Assembly: GCA_944472135.2 (NCBI GenBank)
Contig: OX235270.1
Coordinates: 116,079,842-116,143,841, forward strand
Direction of reading: 5' to 3'
Source: Trichobilharzia regenti
Lineage: Eukaryota > Platyhelminthes > Trematoda > Strigeidida > Schistosomatidae
DNA length: 64,000 nucleotides
Shown: positions 13,101-28,100 of the stretch, piece by piece
Layout of the letters: every line of letters starts with the position of its first letter
How positions within the stretch are numbered: position 1 is the first letter of the stretch
Notes under the pieces: generated by a model
What the model saw: only the letters and a program-made list of their open reading frames with translations
The model's database searches: none
Told to the model about the DNA's origin: nothing
Made by a program: the position numbers and the translations under genes

Positions 13101-16100
13101 AAGCTACAATTGGGAGAGTTAAACAAAAGTTTACTGGCTTTAGAGAAGTATGCTGAGAGAGTTCAACCTGTTCATCATATCAGTTTAACATCAGATTACT
13201 TCCTATATTCAGCACTCCTGATAACAGAATAAGATAGCAGCAAAATCAGTAGTTTAGTTCATTAGTCAAACGCACAACTGTCATTTGAAAAATAACACTT
13301 TAATTCTCATCGAATAAGTTTCCATTTGAGATCCAGGTTTCGTAAGACAAATAGACACACGTCGTGAAAAGGAAGCAAGAGTGAATCTTAACGAATGGTA
13401 ATTAAGAAATTAAAAGAATTTACTTCTGATGATAAAACCAAGACTGCTTTCAATTTCTTTCACATTTGTGTCCACCAAGATATTTATTACCGCATACAGA
13501 TTGGTTTAGGAAACTGATTATTATGTTACGACTGAAACACTGAGACTCGCTTTCTTTTACTGCTCTTTCGATTATTGGTGGCACTAAATATTTGTTTAAA
13601 TCGTCTTCACCCTAATTAACTAAGTGTAACATAATGACGAAAAGAATCAAGATTTAATCATCATCTACGATGAAGCCAGGTGAGAAGAATATAGCTATTT
13701 AAAAGCAGTGATTTCAAGGGAAATGACAGGTTAAACAAAATATGAAAGAAAAAATGTGGACTATGTAAAATAACGTTCTCAGTGGAACATAGGGCCTCAA
13801 GCTGGTGGCTTGAAGTTTCTGTAGCAGTGTTTACTTTACAGGATAGGGTTGCTAGCCTCATGCCCAAACCTTTCCTCTTTACCAGAATTATTTCTGGCTT
13901 AGCGAGGTGAAGGAGTGAGTCGGTCGGGAATCGAACCCAGAACCATGTGCATGGTTGGCGAGCGTCCTAACCACTTTGCCACCGACGCACTCACCTAGTT
14001 TACTAGCCCGGGTAAAGAGGGAGGCTTGGGCATCGAGCTAGCAACCCTACACCGCAAAACCAATCGAACTACTAGAGAAACTTTAACGCACAACAAATAT
14101 ATTGAAAATACAAAAAATTACATTAATCATAGTTATTCTTCACAGGATTTGGAGAGGCGAAGTGACACAGCAGGATGGTGAAAGCCTTCAGGAAGCCAGT
14201 CATCCAGCAGGTGTGTCTCCTTTCGATGAAAGCAAGAATAACAATAGGGACGCGGAATGCACGTACAATGTACGAGGCTATGAAGGCTGCTCAGGTAGCC
14301 AAAGAAATGCTAAGATATAGCAGATAAGCTCTGGGTATGTGCGAGAACAGATGGAATAGATGTGGACTATTAAAATCGTCAACTGCAGAGTCAGTAATCT
14401 ACTCCAGTGTGGTCTCCCAGACGACAACCAAGAGCACACTGAGACAGTGAGTGGCTATCATGGTGTCACCAGTGGCAGCCAAAGCCCTAATACAGTGGGT
14501 ACCAGTCTCCTCATGAAGGATTATGACAGCAAGATTCAACTCAAAGGGAAGGAATGAAGAAAGCTCACAATCATCATGCAATATTAGGCACAGTGCTACA
14601 AACAACGCGGAATGAGAGAAGAAGGAAGAACTTTATGGACAACCACAAACAGTATTGGGCGACATCTCAAATGGTTACATCAAATTCCTCATAGGCGATA
14701 TGAGTTCCGACTGAACTGGGAGCAGATAATACAGGAAGAGAATTCATCGCGGGTCAAGAGGCTCTGACTGAGAGATATGAATGAGAACGGAGAATTATCT
14801 GCAGACTTCTGCACTTTCAAATATTTGGTGATCGGAGGCAGTGTGTACAAGCACACGGATATGCACAAGGTCAGTGACATGGATTTCGCCTGATGGGCAC
14901 ACCGTAATCCAGATAGATTTCATCTCTGTGTTTCTCAAGGAAGAGGAGACGCAGCCAGTCTGCTGAATACAGGTCGAGAAGAGGGACAGATGTGGGCTCA
15001 GACCATCATCTAGTTCGAGCACTCTTCAAGGTGAGGTTGAAATTCATGAAAACAGCACTAAACAGGCCATTGTAATTCAAGTTCGATATTTAGAAACTGA
15101 AGGTCAAAACTACAAGGAATGGCTTCGCTACAGATCAGAGCAGAGCAGAGTCGGAGACGCAGCATGGCATCACTGAGGAAACCTGTGTGGCAGAACATTG
15201 GGACTCTCTGGAGGTGGTGTTCAAGGAGAGGCGTACAACTGTTCTAGGAAGAATGAAGAGACAAGACAAGGAATGTGTCTCAACGGGCACCTCTCTTAAA
15301 GCTAATGAAAGAGAGGAGGGTGATGAGTGGGAAGATGACTCATAGTAAAGATGGAAAACAGGAAAAGGAGGGGCTGAGTTTAATGTACACTGCACTGAAT
15401 AAAGAAGTGAAGACTAGTGTTAGGAAAGACAAAAGACAATTCTACTCCACACTAGGTAGCGACTGAAGCAGAACAGGCTGCAGGCAAAAGATACGCCAGG
15501 ACATTATATCTGATAACCGAGTCTCTATCAGGGAAGAGATCAACCCAGATGATGAAACCAATAAAAGACACTCAAGGGAACTTGATCACCAAGGAGGAGA
15601 AACGAATAAAACAATGAGCTGATCAGTTCAAATAACTCTTGAATCTACCATCACTCTTAACTAGATCAGAACAAAATCACCACCAACAGCACTCACAGAA
15701 CTGCCAGTGGGCACAAATTCCGAGTGAAACCAGAAATCCTGAATGCAATCAAGCTACTAAAGGCCAGTTGAGAAGGCAGCAGGACCAGACGGAATTCCCT
15801 CCGAAGCACTGAAAACGGACCCGGAGACTGCTACGGATGTGCTCATCCCATTATTGCAAAATGTTCAGAAGAAAGGAAAGGTGCCCACTGACTGATTGGA
15901 GGAAAGGCTAGCTACATTTTCAAGCTACCAAAGAAGGGAGACTTAGGCCTCACTCTGCAAGCGCTGGCGTAAAATCATGCCCTTGTCCACGCTAAGTAAA
16001 ATATTGATTCGTATCATCCCGGAGAGAATTAAAGATGCATTGGATACAGAACTCCTCCCCATCGACCAGCACAAGCTGGATGCAGGAAAGGCGAATCATG

Positions 16101-19100
16101 TGCTCATCAAATTGCAACTCTACGTATCATCACAGAAAAAAATCATAGGACAGCAGTCAAACCTCTCTCTACCCCAATTTCATCGACTTCGAAAAGGCTT
16201 TCAGCAGACGGCGTTGACCGAGAAGTGATTTGGAAAATACTTCAACACTACTGCTTGCAGTGCCCATATCTTTATCAACCTCAATCAACAGCTGGCTAAA
16301 TGAAAATGCCACGTACCAGTTGATCCACAAAGGAAAACTCAGCGAGGCGTTCAAAGTGAATACAGAAGTAAGACTAGGTTTCCTGCCTATTATCACCATG
16401 GATATTCGTAATTGTGGTGGACTGGATTATGCGTCAGACTGTGGAAGTGAGAAGACAGAAATACGCTGGACCACCGATACGAAGACTCTAGATGATCTGG
16501 ATTTCACACGTGGATGATTTATGTTTAATGTCACACAAACTCGAAGACTTACAGGTGAAAAAAAAACTGGCTGAAGAAGCAGGCAGCAAGACAGGACTGC
16601 AGGCAAACATAGACAAGACGGAAGTGATGAAGATAACCAACCAACAGCTCAAGCAACCAGCACCGATCACACTCAACTGGAGAAATTTAACAGAGGCTAC
16701 CTCCTTCACTTGTCCAACTAGGACGCACGGTTTCAACCACAGGTCATTGGAACGGATGAAGATGTCAAAACCAGTTAGCCAAAATCAGAAAGGCCAGATT
16801 CTACGTTGTCAACCTGAAACCAGTTTGGAAAACATCTGCACTCTGGCTGCATTAAGAATAAGATTCGGATTTTCAACACAAATGTGAAGTCAGTCAGTCC
16901 TTCTATACGGGTCAAAAACTTGAACTGTGTGTCGCAGACTTTTATCAACAGCCGCCTTCTTCGGCTCTATATTGAAGATCAAATGGCTAGCCAGAAAGAA
17001 TTAGTAACAAGAAACTCTGGCTGAAAACGCACCAATCAAGAGACGATTGCTCAGCGAATTTGTAGGAGAAAGTGGAGATGAATCGGGCATTCGTTGAGGA
17101 GGCCGTAGCGTGACATTGCCTGCCAGGCCCTCGAGTGGAATCTTAGTTGGAAGCGACGAAAGGGTCATTGGCTTGAGGGTGAGATGGAGGAGATCGTGTG
17201 AGGACGAGATGAAAGATTATGGGCAATCGTGAACCCAGTTGAAAAGGACGGCAAAAAAGTAGAACAAAGTGGAGATGTGTTGGTGAAGCCATATGTTCTA
17301 CTCAGAAGTCAAGGGAATGATGATAATAATACCTTGTTATATAGCTCAGATTACCCCTAGAATACTTCGACGATAAAAAAAAACATTTCAATTTAATAAT
17401 CTACAGTTTTATCAACTCAGAGCATCTAAATAACCAATCAATCAAAGTGCATAATTCACATTCCAGTTACATGAATGCATAAAAACCCGCAATATTCTCT
17501 CATACATTACACCTGAGGTGTAATCAATTGTGATTTTGCATCCACACCATACATAAACAATGCTTGTAAGACGTATGTAAACAAAATCTGTGACATTTTG
17601 TCTATTCTCTTTAAAGTATACAGGCTGCATAGCTACCGGTAAAAAAAATACAGTACATAACTAAGTAAAGAAATTAATTTCTTGTAGACATTCAAGCATT
17701 ATTCTTATATTATGCATCTAATTTTTAACAAAAATTCATAGTAATAAAAGAAATCTACAGTGCTAAAAGATACTAAGTTTTACTCGCTCACACTTTATCT
17801 GAAGAAGTGAAGAGATAGACAAATTACAGACTTTGGGAAAGAGTGGCGGGTGTGGTCTGTTTGAAATTTAGGCTACAAAATTCCATCTTCCATTAATCAC
17901 ATATCGCTTAGATTTGTGACAGTGATTAAAAGATCACGGCTTCGAAAACCGCTAAAGCATTTACAATATATGTAGAAACATTATTATTTGCTAAGTTGCC
18001 CCTTTACGGAGAAATCTAATGCAAACCGGTTTTAACTGATACAACTCATGGTGATCCCCTTCGTCTATATTACGTAGATAATGTAACTGGAAAACACAAA
18101 AAAGGCAAACACACAGTTAATTACTACTCAATGTACCATGCATTATAACAAAAGTCTTTCCAAAAGAATAAGCCTAAATCTTAACTATTCCAAATCTACT
18201 CAGTACTCTCAAAGTATACAAGGATAATGTCCCATTGAACTTAATCTAAAGCAAATGTGATAATCATGTCAGTACTAATCATCATTGCTATGACTCAACA
18301 ATCTGTGAAATATCATGAAAAATTTTATTTAGTGGAATGGTATTTCAACAATCTATTCATCCAAACTACCTTATTTTTGAGATCATTCATAAAAGATGGG
18401 ACTTTTGAAACTAGTGTACGAAAACAACTAAATTTGCTTTGCTCTCCCAACTCCGAGCTTGGAAGCAGACAAAAATACCGACATACTAAATTATCAGTCA
18501 GTTTTCTAGCAAATCAGTGAGTACTATTACAGCCAACTACTGAAGATATTTGCCTAATATAATAACTGACTAGTCGTGTTGATCGCTTGTGATAAACGAA
18601 TTAAGTCCATCTTATGAACACATTTCATTTGTCATGTGGTCTACTGCCACCAAACATCGAAGGATATTCGTTTTTCAACAGAAAAGTAGCAGAACCATGA
18701 AGTTGATACCCATTAAATGGTGAATGTGACGGATTATCAACCTAGTGTACGGGAGCTAGCGCATCCATAAAACTCGAAAGGAGGGAACTTCCTAAACAAC
18801 CCACCATAACTCCAAGAACTGTCTTCATCATACGTATTACAAATTTGAAGTAATTCTGAAGGATTTGCCTTCAAGATTCCTTCAGGAAAATATTACTGTA
18901 TTTTAGTAAACAATTAACGTACTCTGAAACATATCACCTGCGTGAAGATAGTAGTACAAATACATCAAAATGTACCCTTTGTAATTAATTTTGCAGATTG
19001 ATATATGTTGACTAAAACATTACATATATACCACTTAAATAAGGCCTTGAGTCCCTTTCAAGCATGTCTGCTTCACCAACAGTAGTCGGTTATTCATAAA

Positions 19101-22100
19101 AAATCTTTTTGCAGCTTACATATTCTTTTTAGTGTATCTTGAGAATCAAGAGCATGCACTCAGCCATTAACATTCACAAATATTAACGGTTTTCTTCAAA
19201 TCGAATTCGTCAGCTTCCATTCCCTAGTTTATAGGTTGTTGTATAGCTCTTTACTTTCGTCCTATTATTGTTATGGGCATACCAGCAACGTACTTATCGG
19301 TGACAGACAATGTGCATTGGTTACAAATAAAGCTGAATTACTTCAGTTAATGATAACATTTAAACAAAACGTTTTCTGACTGGACTACAAGTGGTTGAAT
19401 TCGTGTTATCAATTTTGAAGTACTAATTCAATATCTTATATTCACATCTAGTACAATCAGAAAAGCTTCAAATTCTTCAGATCGCATTTTATGAGATGTA
19501 ATCTAATGAAATCAAACCAGTCACCTTTCATTAGCAAGAGTACGATAGCTATCTCACAAAAAATATTCCAGATTTGTTCAGCTACTATAATGCACTAAAA
19601 CAGTTTCGAAGTCTATGGCATATTACGTTCTAAAAAATAACTGCATCGAAAACGGAAGTTAGCGGAATACGGACTGTTATTCTGTACAATGAATGGCCTT
19701 CATGTTTAGCATTTGTTTATTGCGAAGAGTGGAATTTAAAGTCCACTAATGTGATTCCTATTGAATAATTAACTTAATAATTATCTGTTGTGCCGTAATC
19801 TATTTTTCTTGAGAGCTCTGTAAAATTCTGAGAATTCAGTTTCACAACTGATAGCCTGATTTGCACAATACTGCTAACACTTCTTGTACATAAATAGTTG
19901 AATAATATCTACATTGATTTGCAAAATTTAATAGTTTTCGCAGCTTCATGTAGTTCAACCTTTTTTACTACTAGGGCATCTAGAAAACTTCAGCTCAGCA
20001 CTAAGTCTGTAGTGTCTGGCTGGTGTATTTGATTGAGTCGCTACGCGTAAGGTCAGATGGGAGATATATATTTGCCATTTCATGACTCTGTTTCTACACT
20101 TCTCATAGATGATTAATTTTCGAATTCCTAAGTGAAAACTGAAATCTTTGGTAACAGTGCCTTTAAGAAAACAACTTATCTTCCGTATTTACAGATGCAA
20201 ATTTCTCTGTCATTGTCGAAGCGTTTGTACTGAGTGCCAACAAATCAAAAGAGACTGAATATTGTGGCCTTATAAAATCAATCAACCACAAATTCAAATA
20301 ATGATTCCGACAAATAAAGAAATAATTTATTCTACCTTCTTTCACAGTAGAACACGGATCGTACTCATAAGCCTAATAAAACGCCAAATAAATAGCTAGT
20401 AAAGCACTATTGAGAACGGTAAAAACCAATTCTTTGTTCGTGCCAGTGAACATTTAATGTAAATAACCTGAGGTATCTCATCGGTATTAACCAACATACT
20501 TGATAATTTTTCCCTCGAAAATCAACTGAAGTTAACATTCTCAAAACCTATGTGTTTATTCAGAAGACAGACACGAACACTATACTCCGTGACACACACA
20601 CACAGGGTTAGTAAGGCACATAAAGGTAAGTTATTTAAGACATTTTCTACTGAAACAAAATAAAAGCCATGGGCAGCTAAACAGACCCACCCGAATATCG
20701 ATTAACTAGGCGTGGATTAAATGCTCCCTGATGGGTTAAACTATTACAATCAATATGTAATAAATACAACGTGCAAATTTATAATAAATAACCCTTGAAT
20801 ATTGTCTTTCTCGAAAGAAAAGAAAAACATCCAGGGGACAAATGTTTCTTAGCATATTGGCGAAAAATAATCCCCAACTGAAATTCGCCCATTTAGGGCT
20901 CAAATCTTATTTCAAAATGAAGAAAACAAAAAACAAAACAAAACCCATTGAATTGTAAACCTTGAAGTAGCCGAAATCTTTTACAATTTCAAAATCATAA
21001 AGTATTGAATCACGCAAACGTCAACTTGTCAAAGATGTTTAATTATTCTTCATGCTTATTTTAGATTATTTACTAATATTAATGTTCCTCACATTGACAG
21101 TTATCTATTGGACAATATCTACCCGACTGAATCTGTCTTATAAAAATGGAAATTTCGGTTTTCATGTGGTTGCGTTCTCTGAGCTGGATAGTTAATTTGC
21201 GAAGCTTTCATTGCCCTACTAGGCAGCATCTTCAGCGCATACTTCAATTAGAAATGAGCTTTCAGATTTCTCCATGAGTTTATTAGTCATCTCTCCTGGT
21301 GACCTTGCACGTGATTGGTTGTTTTTGTGCGTTTTCGCACCCACTAGGCTACTTGTTTTGGAACTGACTGTTTCCCTGGCTTGAACTTTGGTCAACTTAA
21401 GTATTCTTTTTGTCAATATGCGTAAAGGTGAAAGCGTTTAACTATATGGTCAGTGTTATTAGTTTGATTTTTTGAACAAAGCTAACAAGAGCCTCATACT
21501 TTGCATAAAAAAAATAACATAATTACTTCTTGCAGTATGCAGTGATACCGTACTATTTATTCTGTAGAGTCTTTTCCAGCACATATAACTGAATATACGC
21601 CAAACACATGCAGTAGGAACTATGCAACAGCAGTGTCGGAAATATGGAAAGTCAGAGGATAAGGAACAGAAAAACTTTATATGCAAACTTCAGGGTCATG
21701 GAGCACACTGTTCGTGTCTGACTTCTGAACAAACATATAGGTCTTGAACGTCTTAACTTTGGTTGATCCTCGAGGGAAAAATTATCAAGTAAAGTGATAT
21801 GACTCTGAGCCGTAAATTGTGCTCTAATAGTCAACAGAAATAAAACAATAGTAATAATTGCGTGAGGTACGCAAAAAAATTATTCTATCATATGGTTATA
21901 CTCTGAGTGTCCAAATTCTACTTTTATATCATTTTTTAGACTACAGTAAGGAAGTTGAAAAATGAAATAAGTTGGAGGACTTCATCATGAGCTGACATCA
22001 GTTAGAGAACTATTGGGAAACCTGGGAGCACCGGACAGCTGTTTCGGCCTAGTTTGGGACTCTTTAGCACCGTGAACCCACTGGGGTTCGAACCCAGGAC

Positions 22101-25100
22101 CTGCAGGTTACAAGGCGAACTCGTAGACCATTAAGCCACTGGGACCCGATCCAATGGCCAGCCCATCCATTCTAATTTCATGCCAAATCAAATAAGTCAT
22201 ACTTATCCTTCAGCCTCCTTTTTGTATTCATGTGATTTGTTCGATAGTATAAGAGCTACTAACCAGAGAACTTCCAACCAAAGTTTAGAACTTCTACATA
22301 ATTAATCAGAATCTGTGTACTTCAGTTGCTGTTTCGTAGTGAAATATATCATAAAACTAATTTATTACAACAGTTGTCGTGATTTAATATTGCCTCCTTA
22401 TTTAACGTATTTCATTTGATCTGAGTTGTACTCCATATGTAAGTGAGGTAATCATATGTATCAGAACACGTTGCATCGATGAGATACAACAACTATCCAA
22501 ATGAGTGGCAAGTTGAATATCTATTTGAGGTAGTAGTCTGAGAGGTAGGTCTTAACAGCAATGCAAAGCATGACTTTCGCTTAACGAATTACGATGCCTG
22601 TTGTTGAAAAAATACAGGAAAAATGTGGTATTGTATTAATATGAAAGTTTTGAAGAAGATTTTATTCTTGCTGCCGGTAATCTAATATATAGATAATCTG
22701 AAGACTGAACTGTTTCCCGGCTGAGTTCTGGTCATAATTTCGATGTATCTGTATAGAAAATTGAAGATAGTCTTCTCTGTAAAAGTGGTTTCATTATCTG
22801 CGTACCCAACAAAATTATTTGTTCTCTTTTTTCATAGTAATCTACCAATTACCCTGTGTAAAGCATAAGCAATGTTATTACTGCTTGATGAGTGTTCAGG
22901 TTGTAATGAATTCTCTTTTTCTTTCTATAGAGCAACTTCTTTAGTTGGATTTTACGGATAAATTTTACCCTTATATAGTCAGTACTTTTTCTATGCTCAG
23001 AATACAATCTATCACTACATTTGATTTGGTCTCTAACTTCTGTATTATACTTTTGACGTAAAGAACTTTCATAACAAGAAATCACATCTTCCTCTGGTAT
23101 GAAAAGCAGTTTGCGAATTCCTATCATTGACATAAGAAATTGTTCAACACATGAATTACTACTCAGAGAACTTGTAAGGCTTGTGAATATTTAGAGTAAT
23201 ATTTAGATGTGTTAACAGTATTATAGAATGAACAGCATATCTAGTAAAGAAGGCATATGCTGTTGTTTAAACTAAACTGAAAAGAGTGCTTTAGGCCAGA
23301 CCAAGCTTTACCAAATATCCCTGAAATGTCAGTATTTGGATATTTGCTACAAAGTAAATGAAATGTTCATTAGACAAAAACAACAGCTGTCATACACTAA
23401 CTGAGTAGTAAAACTTATTTCGTTGGCTTCTCATCAGCTGCTTACAGCCTAAATAAATTTTCAGGTTTAAGTACAGAAACGTTTTAACATACTTGCAAAT
23501 TTTACATGTTGTCAGTTGACAGAAAGTTTCACACTTAGTGAACAGTGCTCAGAATTTGTAAGTATGTTAAAACGTTTCTGTACTTAAACCTCAAAATTTA
23601 TTTAAACTGTAAGCAGCTGATGAGAAGCCAACGAAATAAATGATGGTACCATGTTATTCTGCACAAATCACTGTTGTTCTCGCTTTATTCAAATTTATCA
23701 AGGGGAATAAATGCATGTAGTAAAACTTACTTTAAAAAAAAGATATAGTCCACTATTTTTATGAAGGCAACTTACTGAATAAATTCAGTGTGGTGTTTGA
23801 CTAATTAACACTTAAGCTAGTTCACTCTTTCCTGAGTCATGAATTCAAAATTTTTCAAAGTTGTATACCGATGCTGTATGTTGGATACACATTTCACATA
23901 TCACATATTTATAACCTGAAATCTGTAATCCTCTTTCAGTTTTGCATTTCAGACCCTTGTTTACAGTCTAAGGATACTAAAGCCATTTAAAATGTTCACT
24001 GCAAACCATAATGATACGAAGTTATTGTGTTAAATAAAGCACTGAAATACTGTGGGTACATGTGGTGTCAACAACGGAATGAACTAGCAAGTGTAACATG
24101 CAAGGAATACCTTTTCGCCATTAGGAGATTAAAAGATTTAACCAAAAAAAATGTAGACATTACCCACCAGTTTTGCCACATTCGGAGAGAGTGACGGAAT
24201 CTTCATTCTCTCAACCTCTGCTTGCATTGCAGATATTTTAGGGACCTGTCAAGAATCAAAAAAATTAGATAAATCATTATACTGTGAAAATAACAGCTTA
24301 CTTATTTCTACATTTTTATCTGACCATCATATTTTAAAGGTGGAGAAATGAAGTTAGATCTAAGTCTAATATTCAGATAATGTTGTAGCAGTGAATTTAT
24401 TATCATCCTTATGTCAGGTTGTTCAAAAACTATTAGAGTACTCAACAGCAGTATACCTAACATATTGGGAGACACTAAAAATCCACAGGATACTTATTTG
24501 ACATTTCATCAAGCTAGCATCTTTTTCAAACTTTTAGTTTATTCTTATCGGGATAATTACTTCAAATGCATCCTCAATGACTACTTCTTCCCTCAGAAAT
24601 TCGGTATTTGGACAGGAAACAAACAGACACTTATCACTTTCAAGCTAACTACTAAAAATTATTTCGGTTTACTAAATTACTTCTAAATGCAATACGTTTT
24701 GCAGTTTTTCACTATCATAGTTATTTAGTTTTCGGTGTGACAACACTTAGTGTTTATGTCTACTAACTTCATTTATTTAATTTTTAGTTAATCTGTCTCA
24801 TAAATAAGTCACAAGTCGATGAACTGCATCATCACACATATTACCAACACTATTTGACTTTACGAAACTCCCCCAGCAAGTCTCCAGATCCTGTAAATAT
24901 TTATTACAGAAATATTTAAAAGCCGAAATTCTATCAAATTTAGCACTGTCGGGATTTTCTTTGAACACATACTTCGCTTAAGCGAATTATCGGTTGGACA
25001 CTAGTCTGACGAGGTGCATTATATAGGTCACACAAACGTCGAAAAAAGGATTGTTTACAAATAGAAACATTTTTGTTGTTCATGAGGCCGTTCATAAAAT

Positions 25101-28100
25101 GTCCATAAATGACCATAAAATTTTCAATCAACAAAATTGGCGGCATTTAATCGGTCGCGCGAAATGGCGAAATCCTTATTTACCAACAGACAGAAAATTA
25201 AACATTTATATACGCATATATATATATTGAAATTTTAAGCAAAACCTAAATATTCATTGGTTAGTACAAATCAAATATTGTCTTTCTCAATCTCTTTTCA
25301 ATATTCTCATTTGCAGAAAAGGCGAAAAACCCGCATATATATTTATGTAAACACTAGGTTTAATTAAAACGTCGTCATGGCAACCCACCAAAATCGATGA
25401 GTGAGAAAAGCAACATAGCTTTTGCTTATCCCAACCTTAAAGTTTTTCCTAGCCAGATGATTTAGCCTTTTTTCCTTTACACTTTTTTATTATTGTCACT
25501 TTCAATTTTGTCGATAATGTGGTAAAAGTGTACAATTGTTGACATTCATACAGTCGACACCACACCCAATTCGTTAAAGACGAAAGAATAACTCTCAAAA
25601 AGCTTTTAATACAAACAACTACATTGTTAGCATAAGAAAGAACAGTGATTTTGTAGGTGTTTATCAGATAGTTGTGAAAGAAACTGGGAGTAGAAAAGTC
25701 ACAAATAAAAGAACCTGCGTGGTATGAATCTATTGTCTGTATGAGCTGAGAACTTTATAAACAGAAATGACAATAAATTTTGTGTCAACGTTTTATGGGC
25801 CATACAAGTTAACTGATGTCCTTTGCCTAGTCAGTCTGGGCTTAGATGGTTAATGAATCAATCTATTCATAATATAAGTAAAAAAGCTTTTACGTATTTA
25901 TATTCATACTTCTCATGTTTGATGGATGAGTAGCGTCTCTTTAAAAATACAACAGCAAAAAAATACAAGTATGTTTGATATAGCGTACTAATCTATCCTT
26001 TCAAGTTTTTAATATTACGATTAGGTAAAATACAATAAAGGGATAAAGAATGCAAACTATGAGAAGCAAGATGACGTCATAAGAAGTAAAAATGCAATAC
26101 TTTAGGTTCTGATGTCAATAGCCAGTATGAAGATTCTTAAGCCAATTAGTCTAAAGCTTTCTGTTAAGCTTTTACTTATGCGCTGAGTACTGAGAATATA
26201 TGAGATAGTTTCAGCTTCAAAACTCGGAAAGATGACTCAAAAATCGCCTGTTCAAAGATTGTTTCGATAAGAGTTTTCTTCCGATCTCTAGTCATCATCT
26301 CCATAATCTCTTCATAAGTTCACTGGACAGAGTATTCCATTGTGTCTTAGACACAACTTATCATTTGCTTCTTGTCACTAATGCATTATAATAAGAATTT
26401 GGACGAAAAGTCCCAATTAGTTAGTTAATTTAATGACAAATAACTCATTACACATAACCTATTCATTTAACATTCTCGACGAAATATACGCTGAAATCAG
26501 ACCAACAGCATAGTTTTATACTTCAGCTTAGACAGTACTTCGACGGTTATTTATGGGCTACTGAAATAAATCTTGCCTTGATCCAGGTTTTAATTGCAAA
26601 TTCACTCTAAGCATTTGCTTATTACAAGGAAAACCAAGAGATTTCAATATCGATTGCTACTTATGTGATACTATAAGAAATCTAGAATTTTCAGAAACTC
26701 AAAGAGATTGAAGTCAAATTTTGGTCCTCTAAACTTTCTTTTAAATGACGTAGGAAATAAGCAAAGTTTGTTCCCTAGGATATTTTGGTTTAACGCTGTA
26801 AAACAGCGCCCATGTCAGTAGTTAACCTACTGACTTTCTAAAACATCTCATCTGTGAACTGTTCTTCTCATACAAAATCGTAATTATTATTTTGTTGGGA
26901 TGTAGGCTAATTCTCAATTTTCACACTAGTTGGTAAACTTTCACCACAGTTTCTCTAGGAAAGCGAAATAATTCACATAACATCAATCATCGCAATCTAG
27001 AAAATAAGCATAATGAATAATGCTGGATGCTACTGACTGATTGATATGAATAGCTAAATACCACTCATATATCAACCAGTAGTGCTTGCTATCCAGATCA
27101 TAGTGATGCAGACACTGAACGGCCGTTTCTCTCGTTTGTGGCTAATTGCATCAATGATATACCCTGTTTCACTCAAATGAAAGAGTCTAGTCAGTTCAAA
27201 CCACCCGAATTCTGGCCAGCGATTGCGGCGAGCTGGTAAGATACTTGATCTAACTTTTTAATGCACTGACTTAACAGACACAGAATAGTCAAATGAATAT
27301 GTAACAATAAGTGAGGTTTTTTACGTGTAAAAACATGCTAAAAATGAATGTTCTACATCGCTATTCCACCTTATATTCGGAGGTATAGGTGGTATTGAAA
27401 CTGGGCACTTTTCAGTAACCAAGTTGATGCATAACAAGTCAAGGCTTTAGAATCCTGTCAGTTTACAAATGGGCAGTGTTTCATGGCTTTCTTTAGAATT
27501 GCAGCCATTATTTCTATCGTGACTTGGCAGTGATGGTGTTTGATCCTGTATGTGATCATAATAACTACAAACTAGGAAGAAACATTCGTGCTGAATTCCT
27601 CCTTTCTTCAGTAGCTGCTTAGCTTACGTTAATTCATGTGGTCATGTAAAAATTTACAAGTAATCCCTGAGATAAATGTAAACGCAGTGTATGTTACACA
27701 TCAGTTTAACATATTTTAATTATACTTTCTTTTATTTTTGCCTACTAAAAGACGTATCTGATGCACACTATTTGATACTATTTGAAGAATATTAAATCCG
27801 AACCAATACACACATAACTAGTGAGATTTTTAATCAAACAGATTTCCATAAATGAATAACTCAACTAACTAACCTGAACAACAGCTATTTGAGTTTCTGA
27901 CTGAAATCGTTTATGATTTCGTATTAGTTCTTGTAGATAGACAACAGATCGTGCATTGTAGCAGTCATGTTTACACTGATCAAGCAGGCGTTCATAATAC
28001 ATATCGATCTGAAATGAAACGTAAAATCATATTCATCTCATAACTTTTGAGAAAGGGAAAAGAAAAAAAAATAAAGAATCATAACCCGGAAGTCAGTGTT

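Larger units (their letters stand above)
9354..24167. other. Intron 8 (14.8 kb), rich in retroelements
   Basis: This is the longest intron. It holds a tRNA-derived SINE (10.48 kb), a LINE tail with nested Sm-alpha (11.42-12.23 kb), a chimeric SINE next to an RTE copy (13.77-17.33 kb), one arm of a PLE-type hammerhead-like repeat (21.16 kb), a HHR-bearing SINE (22.02 kb) and a PLE inverted pair (23.4 kb). The stretches 12.3-13.7 kb and 17.4-21.1 kb show nothing recognisable. Confidence 0.5.

Noticed and set aside
16230..16887. Host gene suggested by two adjacent ORFs of 95 and 131 codons
   Set aside because: The residues are those of an RTE reverse transcriptase with frameshifts, so they belong to the LINE at 14.0-17.3 kb.
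18257..18520. 87-codon ORF on the plus strand
   Set aside because: No motif, no neighbours and no splice support.
20163..20345. Possible short terminal exon on the minus strand (PQYSVSFDLLA...)
   Set aside because: It has an acceptor-like site and a stop, but no phase-compatible donor exon was found and the SCHIP1-like gene reads correctly without it.
24411..24686. 91-codon ORF on the plus strand
   Set aside because: AT-driven composition with no recognisable features.
27070..27170. Hammerhead on the minus strand
   Set aside because: GAAACGGCCGUU and CAGUG are present, but no CUGANGA core can be placed. Kept only as a possible relic.
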